The notes beneath the pieces are model-generated. The model saw only the letters and a list, made by a program, of their open reading frames with translations. It did no database searches and was not told where the DNA came from. This document shows, piece after piece, positions 55,749 through 63,420 of a DNA stretch of 64,000 bases. Origin of the DNA: Arthrobacter psychrolactophilus (GTDB taxonomy: Bacteria > Actinomycetota > Actinomycetes > Actinomycetales > Micrococcaceae); assembly GCF_003219795.1 (NCBI RefSeq), contig NZ_QJVC01000009.1, positions 1 to 64,000 on the forward strand. Direction: 5' to 3'. Within the stretch, counting starts at the first letter, position 1. Each line of letters starts with the position of its first letter. The position numbers and the translations under genes were made by a program.

Positions 55749-57893
55749 CTAGGACACCGGGTGGAACGTCTTGCCGTTGACGCGCTGGGAGGCGCCCACG
55801 CGGTCCAAGTACGGCGTGATGCCGCCCAGGTGCATAGGCCAGCCGGCGCCAAGGATCATGCACAGGTCAATATCCTCGGGTCCGGCGACCACGCCTTCGG
55901 CGAGCATGAGCCCGATCTCCTCGGCCAGGGCGTTCTGCGTCTTGAGTAGCAATTCCTCACCCGTGGAAGGCGTGTTGCCAAAGCTCAGGAGCGCCAGGGT
56001 GTCGGCGGGGATGGAGACGGAACCGTCGGCTGCGGTCTCCCACAGGGCCTTCTTGCCGCCGTCGATCAGCGCCTGCTGATTGGCGGAGACGTGGAAGCGA
56101 TCGCCAAAGGCCGTGTGGAGCGACTCCGTGACGTGCTGCGCCACCGGAATGCCTACCATGGCCAGCAGGGTGAACGGCGTCATCGGCAGGCCCATGGGGC
56201 GCAGTGCGTTATCTGCCGTGTGCGCGTCGGTGCCCTCGTCGAAGGCTTGGGAGACTTCGGCCATGAGGCGCAACAGTACCCGGTTCACCACGAACGCGGC
56301 CGCGTCCTTGACCAGCACAGCGGTCTTGCGCAGTGCCTTGGCGGTGGCGAAGGCGGTGGCGAGGACGGCGTCGTCGGTCTTGGGGGCGCGCACAATTTCC
56401 AGCAGTGGCATGACGGCCACAGGGTTGAAGAAGTGGAAGCCCACCAGACGCTCGGGATGCGCCAGGTCCTCCGCCATCGCGGTCACAGAGAGTGAGGAGG
56501 TGTTGGTGGCCAGGATGCACTCGGGCGAGACGATGGCCTCCACCTCGGCAAAGACCGCCTTCTTGACGTTGAGTTCCTCAAACACGGCCTCGATCACGAA
56601 GTCGGCGTCCGCAAAGACCTCCTTGGAGACCGAGCCCGTCACGAGCGCCTTGGTGCGGTTCGCGGCGTCCTGGCTGATCCGGCCCTTGGCCCGCAGCTTG
56701 TCCACCTCGCCGTGGACGTAGGAAACACCCTTCTCCACACGCGCCGCATCGATGTCCGTCATGACCACGGGTACCTTGAGCTGCTTGGCGAAGAGCAGCG
56801 CAAACTGCCCTGCCATGAGGCCGGCACCCACCACACCCACCTTCGTGACGGGGCGTGCGAGCTTCGGATCCGGGGCACCGGCCGGGCGCTTGGCCCGCTT
56901 CTGCACCAGGTCCAGGAACGCATACACGGTGTCCTTGAACTGTGGGGTCCCCATGAGCTCGGCCAGTGCCGCATCCTCGGCCGCGAACGACTCCGCCTTC
57001 GTGAAGTGCTTGCCCTTTTCGAGCAGCTCGATGACCTTGGCTGGAGCGGGGGCCGCGTTGGAGGTCTTGGCCTCGACAAACGCCTTGGCACGCACGACGG
57101 CGGCATCCCACGCTGCGCTGTTGTCCTCGCTCAGGGGTTCACTCACCTCGTTGGGTCGGCTCACGTTTTCGGCGCCAGCGAGCACGCGGGCCGCCCAGTT
57201 GAGAGACTGCTCCAGGAAATCGGCGGGCTCGAAGAGCGCATCTGCGATGCCCAGCTTGTAGGCTGCCGGGCCGCTGAGGGTGCGGTTATTGCTCAAGGCG
57301 TTCTCGATCATGACCGTCACGGCGTTGGAGGGGCCAATGAGGCGCGGCAGCAGGTAGACACCGCCCCAGCCGGGGACGAGGCCGAGGAAGGCCTCGGGCA
57401 GCGCCAGCGCGCCGGCTCCCGTGGAGACCGTGCGGTAGTTGGCGTTGAGCGCAATCTCGAGCCCGCCGCCCAGAGCCAGGCCGTTGATGAAGACAAAGCT
57501 GGGAACGCCCAGATCGTTCAGGGTGGAGTAGACGTCGTGGCCGAGCTGGGCCATGAGCAAACCGGACTCGCGATCCTTCAGGCTCTTGACGGCCGAAAGA
57601 TCCGCACCGGCAACCAGGAAGAATGGCTTGCCCGTCACGCCCACGCCCACGATCTCGCCGCGGGCGGCACGCTCACGCTGCGCCTCCAGCACGGTACCAA
57701 GTTCCACGAGGGTGTTGGGGCCCAGCGTGGTGGGGCGGCGGTGGTCCAGGCCATTATCTAGCGTGATGAGCGCAAAGGTGCCAGCGCTGGGCGCACCATC
57801 CACCCGGGGCAGTGCAATATCCTGCACGTACGAGTGCGTCACCACTTCGTCGGGGAACAGGGCGGTGAGTTTGCTAAAGTCCTGGGCGCTCAT
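55749..57893 (-). CDS. fadB: Fatty acid oxidation multifunctional protein (enoyl-CoA hydratase / 3-hydroxyacyl-CoA dehydrogenase)
   Basis: A 714-residue beta-oxidation alpha subunit. The N-terminal crotonase domain (about 30-290) contains FINGLALGGGLEIALNANYR (oxyanion-hole GGGLE) and a LGLVPGWGG motif. The dehydrogenase domain has the NAD-binding GVVGAGLMAGQ near 347, FHFFNPVAVMPLLEIV and a C-terminal domain from about 510. It catalyses hydration and oxidation of acyl-CoA intermediates. The ATG at 57893 has GAAGGGAG about seven bases upstream and overlaps the fadA stop by 4 bp; the longer frame to 57986 overlaps fadA. Confidence 0.92.
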   Translation of the reverse strand: MSAQDFSKLTALFPDEVVTHSYVQDIALPRVDGAPSAGTFALITLDNGLDHRRPTTLGPNTLVELGTVLEAQRERAARGEIVGVGVTGKPFFLVAGADLSAVKSLKDRESGLLMAQLGHDVYSTLNDLGVPSFVFINGLALGGGLEIALNANYRTVSTGAGALALPEAFLGLVPGWGGVYLLPRLIGPSNAVTVMIENALSNNRTLSGPAAYKLGIADALFEPADFLEQSLNWAARVLAGAENVSRPNEVSEPLSEDNSAAWDAAVVRAKAFVEAKTSNAAPAPAKVIELLEKGKHFTKAESFAAEDAALAELMGTPQFKDTVYAFLDLVQKRAKRPAGAPDPKLARPVTKVGVVGAGLMAGQFALLFAKQLKVPVVMTDIDAARVEKGVSYVHGEVDKLRAKGRISQDAANRTKALVTGSVSKEVFADADFVIEAVFEELNVKKAVFAEVEAIVSPECILATNTSSLSVTAMAEDLAHPERLVGFHFFNPVAVMPLLEIVRAPKTDDAVLATAFATAKALRKTAVLVKDAAAFVVNRVLLRLMAEVSQAFDEGTDAHTADNALRPMGLPMTPFTLLAMVGIPVAQHVTESLHTAFGDRFHVSANQQALIDGGKKALWETAADGSVSIPADTLALLSFGNTPSTGEELLLKTQNALAEEIGLMLAEGVVAGPEDIDLCMILGAGWPMHLGGITPYLDRVGASQRVNGKTFHPVS

Positions 57894-59128
57894 GCTGCGC
57901 TCCCTTCGGTGGTTGCGGTAGCCGTTGAAGCGGTGAAGTGGGGGTTTTCCCAGATGACGGTGGCGCCCATGCCGAGGCCAATGCACATGGTGGTGATGCC
58001 GTACTGCACGGAGTGATCTTCCTCGAACTGGCGGGCCAGCTGCGTCATGAGGCGCACGCCTGAGGAAGCCAGGGGATGTCCGACGGCGATGGCCCCACCA
58101 TAGCGGTTGACGCGGGGGTCGGTGTCGGCGATGCCGAAGTGGTCAAGGAAGGACAAGACCTGCACGGCAAACGCCTCGTTGATTTCAAAGAGGCCAATGT
58201 CTTCGATCGTGAGTCCGGCCAGGCGCAGCGCCTTTTCCGTGGCCGGTACGGGGCCGATGCCCATGACCTCGGGGGCTACACCGGCAAAGGCGTAGCTGAC
58301 CAAGCGCATCTTGACGGGTAAACCCAACTCGGCGGCAGCGTCGGAAGAAGCCAAAAGTGCCGCCGTCGCGCCGTCGTTCAATCCAGCCGCATTACCGGCA
58401 CTCACCCGGCCGTGGGCGCGGAAGGGGGTGCGCAGGGCCGCGAGGTCTTCCATGGTGGTGCCGGGACGGGGCGGCTCATCGACGGAGTTGAGTGTCCAGC
58501 CAGCGCCGGGCTTCAGGGTTGCGACGGGAACCAGATCGGCCTGAATCTGATCCTTGGCGTAGGCGGCGGCCAACTTATTCTGGCTGGCCACGGCGTAGGC
58601 GTCCGTGCGGTCCTTCGTGATGGCGGGGAAGCGATCGTGGAGGTTCTCGGCGGTGTTGCCCATGTTCAGGGCGGCAGGATCCACAATGCGCTCGGACATG
58701 AAGCGCGGGTTCGGGTCGGAGCCGGCTCCCATGGGGTGGTGTCCCATGTGCTCCACGCCTCCTGCGATCACGACGTCGTACGCGCCAACGCCGATACCCG
58801 ACGCCGTGGTGGTGACCGCCGTCATGGCCCCGGCACACATGCGGTCAATCGCGAAGCCGGGAACCGACTGGGGGAGTCCGGCCAGGAGCGCTGCGGTGCG
58901 TCCGATCGTCAGGCCCTGATCGCCGGTCTGCGTGGTTGCCGCAATGGCGACCTCGTCGATGCGCTCCGCGGGCAGGGAGGGGTTTCGGCGCATGAGTTCG
59001 CGGATGCATTTGACCACGAGGTCATCGGCGCGGGTATTGGCATAGATGCCTTTTTCCCCGGCGCGGCCAAAGGGGGTACGAATGCCGTCTACGAAGACAA
59101 CATCTCTGATTTGCCGATTCTGGCGCAT
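57890..59128 (-). CDS. fadA: Acetyl-CoA acyltransferase (3-ketoacyl-CoA thiolase)
   Basis: A 412-residue thiolase, partner of fadB, cleaving 3-ketoacyl-CoA. The active residues are C98 in IDRMCAGAM, H351 in VGHPLASSG and C382 in TMCIGLG. The ATG at 59128 has GAGGAG six bases upstream and yields the normal N-terminus. It is the first gene of the fadA-fadB operon and lies behind a clear promoter with an internal dyad operator, indicating repression in the absence of fatty acid. Confidence 0.93.
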   Translation of the reverse strand: MRQNRQIRDVVFVDGIRTPFGRAGEKGIYANTRADDLVVKCIRELMRRNPSLPAERIDEVAIAATTQTGDQGLTIGRTAALLAGLPQSVPGFAIDRMCAGAMTAVTTTASGIGVGAYDVVIAGGVEHMGHHPMGAGSDPNPRFMSERIVDPAALNMGNTAENLHDRFPAITKDRTDAYAVASQNKLAAAYAKDQIQADLVPVATLKPGAGWTLNSVDEPPRPGTTMEDLAALRTPFRAHGRVSAGNAAGLNDGATAALLASSDAAAELGLPVKMRLVSYAFAGVAPEVMGIGPVPATEKALRLAGLTIEDIGLFEINEAFAVQVLSFLDHFGIADTDPRVNRYGGAIAVGHPLASSGVRLMTQLARQFEEDHSVQYGITTMCIGLGMGATVIWENPHFTASTATATTEGSAA

Positions 59129-59200
59129 GCCTTGCTCCTCGAGTGCAAACAACGGGTATCGATCAGCCCAAAGACCTTGGGGACCACTGTGTCACACATC

Positions 59201-59229
59201 ATGTTACTTGCGAGTAACTTATAGGTCAA
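59201..59229 (-). promoter_or_regulatory. fadAB promoter with internal GTTACT-N4-AGTAAC operator
   Basis: On the minus strand TTGACC (59224-59229) and TAACAT (59201-59206) are separated by exactly 17 bases. The perfect dyad GTTACT-CGCA-AGTAAC (59203-59218) fills the spacer and -10 box. This layout is typical of a TetR-family repressor site, and TTACT/AGTAA dyads are familiar from fatty-acid regulators; no regulator gene is nearby. Confidence 0.72.
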
Positions 59230-59231
59230 AA

Positions 59232-59344
59232 CCCCCACCGACGCTGCATCACTTTATGGGCATTAAAGCCAAACGCTGCATCAGTTCACGGGAAATGATG
59301 CAGCGTTTGGGAAAAACCGCCGGAAAGTGGTGCGGCGTTGGGGG
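59232..59344. repeat. Nested four-arm palindrome between RNase D and fadA genes
   Basis: An inner 15-bp perfect stem CCAAACGCTGCATCA pairs 59269-59283 with 59296-59310 around a 12-nt loop. The same word ACGCTGCATCA also occurs at 59241-59251, and a diverged inverse (AAAGTGGTGCGGCG) at 59324-59337, so two direct copies face two inverted copies at about 31-base pitch. The outermost arms CCCCCA and TTGGGGG close the structure. It lies 18 bases past the RNase D stop and could terminate it, but its repeat structure is more elaborate than needed. Confidence 0.75.
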
Positions 59345-59361
59345 AGGTGGCGGAGGGCAGG

Positions 59362-60795
59362 CTAGACGGCTTGTTTGCTGCCCTTGGCCTCACGCGGCTC
59401 CAGCGGGGCTGGATGCAGGAGCGCCTCCGTCAGTAGGCCCGCACAGAGCTCCAGCTGCCAGGCTCTGGCGCCCAGTTCGCGCAACTGTTCCGTGACGCTC
59501 TCCAGGGTGATGATGGCCGGCGGGCGCCAGCACAGGCGGCGCAGGAAGTCCGGGGTGAGTATGTTCTCCGCCGGAATGTTCAGCGATTCGGACAGCTCGG
59601 CCAGGCTGGCGCGGGCCGTTGCCAAGCGTGCCGCGGCTTCAATGTCGCGCTCAAGCCACAGACGCGGCGCCGGAGGCGTGTTGCTGGAGACCTGCAGGGC
59701 AGGCAGATCGTCACTGTTCCTGGCCGTTTGAATCGCGTGCAGCCACTTGGGGGCGTCGCGCTTGGCGGCGCGCCCATGGAAGCCCGACAGGGCCAGCAAC
59801 GCAGGAACCGTGGTGGGCATGCCCTTGGCTGCTGCGATGATGGCCGAATCCGGAATTAGGCGGGACGGGGCGATGTCGCGGTGCTCGGCGAGTTTCTCGC
59901 GGGTGTTCCAGAGTTCCCGAACGGCACCGAGCTGGACGCGTTTGCGCAGCGTATGCGAGCCCGAGGTACGGCGCCACGGATCAACGCGCGGCGCGGGGAC
60001 GCCAGCATCGATCAGGTGCTGGAACTCTTGGGCCGCAAAGTCGAGCTTGCCGTCTTTCTCCAGAAGTGCCTGCAGCTCCTCCTGGAGATCCACCAGGACC
60101 TCAACATCGAGTGCCGCATAGCGCAGCCACGGCTCCGGCAGGGGGCGGGTGGACCAGTCGGCGGCCGAATGTTCCTTGGCCAGGTGGAAGCCCAATAGGG
60201 ATTCCACGACGGCTCCGAGCCCGACGCGCGGCAATCCCGCCAGTCGGGCGGCGAGCTCTGTGTCAAAGAGTTTGTCCGGCCACATGCCAACTCCGGCCAG
60301 GCAGGGGAGATCCTGGCTGGCGGCGTGCAGGATCCACTCGACGCCGCGCAAAGCGTCATCGATGATCTTCAGGTCGTCAAAGGCTTCGGGGTCGATGAGC
60401 CACGTGCCAGCACCTTCGCGTCGGATCTGCACCAGCATGGCGCGCTGACCGTAACGGAAGCCCGAGGCGCGTTCGGTGTCGACGGCGGCAGGGCCGGTGC
60501 CAGCGGCCAGGGCGGCGGCGCAGCGCTTGAGCGCGGGTTCGCTGTCGACCACGAGAGGGATACCGTCGCGCGGGGTGTTGAGTTCCACAAGGTCGGGCAG
60601 TTCCCCCAGTTCTACGCGGACCCCGTCAATGACAACACTGGTCAGGGGTGAGGCGGCCACTTCGGAGCTGGTCGCACCGGACGTCTCGGAGCTTGCCGCC
60701 TCGGTGCCAGATGGCGCGCTGGCCTCATGGCGTTGACGCGTGGTAGACAATTTGGTCCTAGCACGGCTATGCGTGCTTGATTCTGGGTTGGTCAT
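59362..60795 (-). CDS. rnd: HRDC domain-containing ribonuclease D-like 3'-5' exonuclease
   Basis: A 477-residue DEDDy-type exonuclease. After a disordered N-terminus (1-50), the catalytic residues are D106 and E108 in AVDTERA, the ASQDL motif near 157 and YAALDVEVL near 240. The HRDC domain (about 285-360) includes NTREKLAEHRDIAPSRLIPD (core HRDIAPSRLI). It probably trims RNA 3' ends. Homologues lie beside DUF3000 and near dxs in many Actinomycetota. The ATG at 60795 has AAGGG four bases upstream and is 35 bases after the DUF3000 stop, so they form an operon. Confidence 0.92.
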   Translation of the reverse strand: MTNPESSTHSRARTKLSTTRQRHEASAPSGTEAASSETSGATSSEVAASPLTSVVIDGVRVELGELPDLVELNTPRDGIPLVVDSEPALKRCAAALAAGTGPAAVDTERASGFRYGQRAMLVQIRREGAGTWLIDPEAFDDLKIIDDALRGVEWILHAASQDLPCLAGVGMWPDKLFDTELAARLAGLPRVGLGAVVESLLGFHLAKEHSAADWSTRPLPEPWLRYAALDVEVLVDLQEELQALLEKDGKLDFAAQEFQHLIDAGVPAPRVDPWRRTSGSHTLRKRVQLGAVRELWNTREKLAEHRDIAPSRLIPDSAIIAAAKGMPTTVPALLALSGFHGRAAKRDAPKWLHAIQTARNSDDLPALQVSSNTPPAPRLWLERDIEAAARLATARASLAELSESLNIPAENILTPDFLRRLCWRPPAIITLESVTEQLRELGARAWQLELCAGLLTEALLHPAPLEPREAKGSKQAV

Positions 60796-60830
60796 GATGC
60801 CCTTAGTCTACCGAATGGCCAAGATGCGCC

Positions 60831-61409
60831 CTAGCGACCGGTGTCGTGGCGTCGTCGGGGAAGGGGAGTCACGCCGTCGGACGCTGGTGGGAGGCCGGCA
60901 AACGTACACACAATATTGGCCCAGGCCTCTAAATGCGCATCGACCGAGGCGTCCGCGGGCGTCCAGGAGGCGCGCAATTCGATGTCCACCGTATCAGGGC
61001 GGGTAGCAAGAGCCCCGTAACTCTCGGAGAGAATCCGGGTGGCCGTCCCTCCGGAATTAGTGTAGCGAGCTCCCTGAGCCTCCAACGCCTCAACGAAGAG
61101 CGCCCACACCACATTGCCCAGCAGCGAGTCGTTGCCGATATCGTCCTCGAGCTGGGCCCGAATATAGCTCACGATGCGAAACTTGCCGCCCCAGAGCGCG
61201 GAGCCATGGGGATCGTGCAACAGGATAAAGCGGCCCGTGGCGAGTTCTTCACCGTCGACGGTCACCTCGGCGCCCAGGGCCACGCCATAGGGGGCAAGCT
61301 GGGCGGGTGCGGGCACCTCGGAGAGATTGAGCTCGCTTCGGGTGTGGGCGGAGCGCAGCGCGGCCAGGGCGCTTCGGAAGTCAGCCGGTAGCTGAGAGGG
61401 GTAGCTCAC
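60831..61409 (-). CDS. DUF3000 domain-containing protein
   Basis: A 192-residue soluble protein of unknown function. The core ELNLSEVPAPAQLAPYGVAL and FILLHDPHGSALWGGKFRIVS segments (conserved HDPHGS and WGGKFR) define the DUF3000 family, nearly always adjacent to the RNase D gene. The start is a GTG at 61409 without a ribosome site; a CATAAT box ends eight bases before it, so the transcript may be leaderless. It heads the DUF3000-rnd operon. Confidence 0.88.
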   Translation of the reverse strand: MSYPSQLPADFRSALAALRSAHTRSELNLSEVPAPAQLAPYGVALGAEVTVDGEELATGRFILLHDPHGSALWGGKFRIVSYIRAQLEDDIGNDSLLGNVVWALFVEALEAQGARYTNSGGTATRILSESYGALATRPDTVDIELRASWTPADASVDAHLEAWANIVCTFAGLPPASDGVTPLPRRRHDTGR

Positions 61410-61461
61410 ATTGGCAGATTATGACGCTCCGGCACGGATTCGCGGCAGGCGCGCCGCAATT

Positions 61462-61476
61462 ATCGGTGCCAGGCAC
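61462..61476. repeat. Short palindromic 15-mer, copy 2
   Basis: ATCGGTGCCAGGCAC, identical to 2542-2556, in the intergenic stretch between DUF3000 and the threonine aldolase gene. It is about 40 bases upstream of the DUF3000 -10 box. Confidence 0.5.
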
Positions 61477-61528
61477 TACGGCAGGCATGACAGTCGATCC
61501 CCGAGCAGGGATCCGCTAAAGGCACAAA

Positions 61529-61556
61529 GGACCCCAACCTCGGTGAGGTGGGGCCC
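61529..61556 (-). terminator. Hairpin after the threonine aldolase gene
   Basis: CCCC-A-ACCTC at 61532-61541 pairs with GAGGTGGGG at 61545-61553 with one bulged A, eight bases past the aldolase stop on the minus strand. Confidence 0.65.
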
Positions 61557-61563
61557 ATGTGGA

Positions 61564-62631
61564 CTAGCTCAGTTCGGCCTGCAGCGCCGCGACAAACGCC
61601 TCAACATCGGCCTCCGAGGTGTCAAAGGAGCACATCCAGCGCACCTCGCGGGCGGCCTCGTCCCAGTCGTAGAAACGGAACTTTTCCCGCAAACGCTCGG
61701 CCACACCCTCGGGCAGGATGGCAAAGACGCCGTTGGACTCGGTGGCCTGGGTGCACTGCACCTGTGGCAAAAGTTCGACGGCGGCACGCAACTTCGCTGC
61801 CATGGCGTTTGCGTGCCCGGCCGACTTCAGCCACAGATCATCACTGAGCAGCGCCAGAAGCTGGGCGGAGATGAAACGCATCTTCGAAGAAAGCTGCATA
61901 TTGAGCTTGCGCAGGTAAATGAGCCCGTCGGCGGCCTCGGGGTTCAGGGCCACGATGGCCTCGCCAAAGATGATGCCGTTCTTCGTGCCGCCGAAGGACA
62001 GCACATCCACGCCGGCATCGGAGGTGAACTCACGCACGGGCACACCCAGGTGGGCGGCGGCATTGGCCAGGCGGGCGCCGTCCATGTGGACCTTCATGCC
62101 GAGGGAATGGGCGTGATCACAGATGGCCCGCACCTCTTCCGGCGTGTAACAGGTGCCCAACTCGGTGGTCTGGGTGATGGACACGGCCAGCGGCTGGGCG
62201 CGGTGCTCATCGCCAAAACCCCAGGCTTCCTTGTCGATCAGTTCGGGCGTGAGCTTGCCGTTGACGGTGGGAACCGAGAGCAGCTTCATGCCTCCCACCC
62301 GCTCCGGGGCCCCGTTTTCGTCCATGTTGATGTGGGCGGTCGCGGCACACACTACGGCACCCCAACGCGGCAGGAGCGACTGCAACGCCACCACATTCGC
62401 CCCTGTGCCATTGAAGACCGGGAATACGTCAACGTCCTTGCCGAACAGCGCGCTCATTTCCTCGCGCAGCCGCGCCGTGTACACATCTTCGCCGTAGGCC
62501 ACCTGATGGCCGCCATTGGCCGAGGTGAGGGCTGCGAGCACCTCGGGGTGAACGCCTGAATAGTTATCCGAGGCAAAGCTGATGACGCTTGCGTCGTGAA
62601 GTTGGGTGGATTCGGTGCTGCCAATGCTCAC
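61564..62631 (-). CDS. ltaE: Low-specificity L-threonine aldolase
   Basis: A 355-residue PLP enzyme that cleaves threonine/allo-threonine to glycine and acetaldehyde. The PLP lysine is K217 in SFGGTKNG, with D184 in VHMDGARL contacting the pyridine nitrogen and H100 stacking on the ring. The length and the VFNGTGANV phosphate-binding loop fit the family. The start is a GTG at 62631 with AAAGG six bases upstream. It follows the SDR gene by 45 bases on the same strand. Confidence 0.9.
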   Translation of the reverse strand: MSIGSTESTQLHDASVISFASDNYSGVHPEVLAALTSANGGHQVAYGEDVYTARLREEMSALFGKDVDVFPVFNGTGANVVALQSLLPRWGAVVCAATAHINMDENGAPERVGGMKLLSVPTVNGKLTPELIDKEAWGFGDEHRAQPLAVSITQTTELGTCYTPEEVRAICDHAHSLGMKVHMDGARLANAAAHLGVPVREFTSDAGVDVLSFGGTKNGIIFGEAIVALNPEAADGLIYLRKLNMQLSSKMRFISAQLLALLSDDLWLKSAGHANAMAAKLRAAVELLPQVQCTQATESNGVFAILPEGVAERLREKFRFYDWDEAAREVRWMCSFDTSEADVEAFVAALQAELS

Positions 62632-62676
62632 AATGTGCCTTTGATGGTTGAATCGTCAATCGGGTCAAACTACTTA

Positions 62677-63402
62677 CTACAGAATAATGCGGGAACCGTT
62701 GAGGCCGGGTGTCCCAAACAAGCCACTCACGGCCTGTGCCAGCGTGGCCACGTCGGTAAAGCCCGGGAAGGTCCGTTCCGGGGAGCGGGCACGCATCGTG
62801 TCGTCCACGAGTGCCTTCACGACAAGGACGACGGCGGCACTCGCCTCCGCGGCCTCCGCCCCCTCGCGCTGGGCTGCTTCTTGCGCAAAACCCTGGGCCA
62901 CGGATTGGACCCATGTCTCGGCGGCTGCCTTGATGCTGGCGTAGTTGGCATTGCTCGCCGTCGGCGCCGTGACCGAGGTGGAGGAGACAATGGCCAGCCG
63001 GCCGCACGGGGAAGCGAGCAAATCCTGGTAGAAGGCGCGGCTCGTATTGCGCAGCGTGGTCAGCACCGAGGCGTGCAGGAAATCCCAGTCAGCATCGTTT
63101 TGGCTCGGGATATCTCCTCCGCCGCGCCAGCCACCCACCAGGTGGATGAGGCCATCCACCGGGCCATACTCTGCGTGAATCGCCTCCGTGAGTGCCGTGA
63201 CGGCAGCCGCGTCCGTGAGGTCGCACACGAGGGGGACGGCACCGCCGGTGAGCTCTGCCGCCGCCCCGATGCGTCCGGCGTCGGACCCTACCGTGAGGAC
63301 TCGCATACCGGCGCTGACAAGCGAGGTGGCCGTGGCGATGCCGGCGGCGCTGCTGCCGCCGGCAATCACCACGAGGGGCACGTGTGTGGAGGCTGTTGTC
63401 AT
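62677..63402 (-). CDS. Short-chain dehydrogenase/reductase
   Basis: A 241-residue SDR protein. The nucleotide-binding loop reads GGSSAAGIA (15-23), in place of the usual TGxxxGIG, and the catalytic residues are serine near 141 in VSSTSV with Y154 and K158 in NYASIK. The substrate is unknown. The frame is open to a GTG at 63420 that touches the DUF6421 stop; the ATG at 63402 gives the usual short N-terminus, but neither has a clear ribosome site. The tight spacing implies co-transcription with DUF6421 and possibly ltaE. Confidence 0.82.
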   Translation of the reverse strand: MTTASTHVPLVVIAGGSSAAGIATATSLVSAGMRVLTVGSDAGRIGAAAELTGGAVPLVCDLTDAAAVTALTEAIHAEYGPVDGLIHLVGGWRGGGDIPSQNDADWDFLHASVLTTLRNTSRAFYQDLLASPCGRLAIVSSTSVTAPTASNANYASIKAAAETWVQSVAQGFAQEAAQREGAEAAEASAAVVLVVKALVDDTMRARSPERTFPGFTDVATLAQAVSGLFGTPGLNGSRIIL

Positions 63403-63420
63403 GGTGCCTACAGTACTCAC

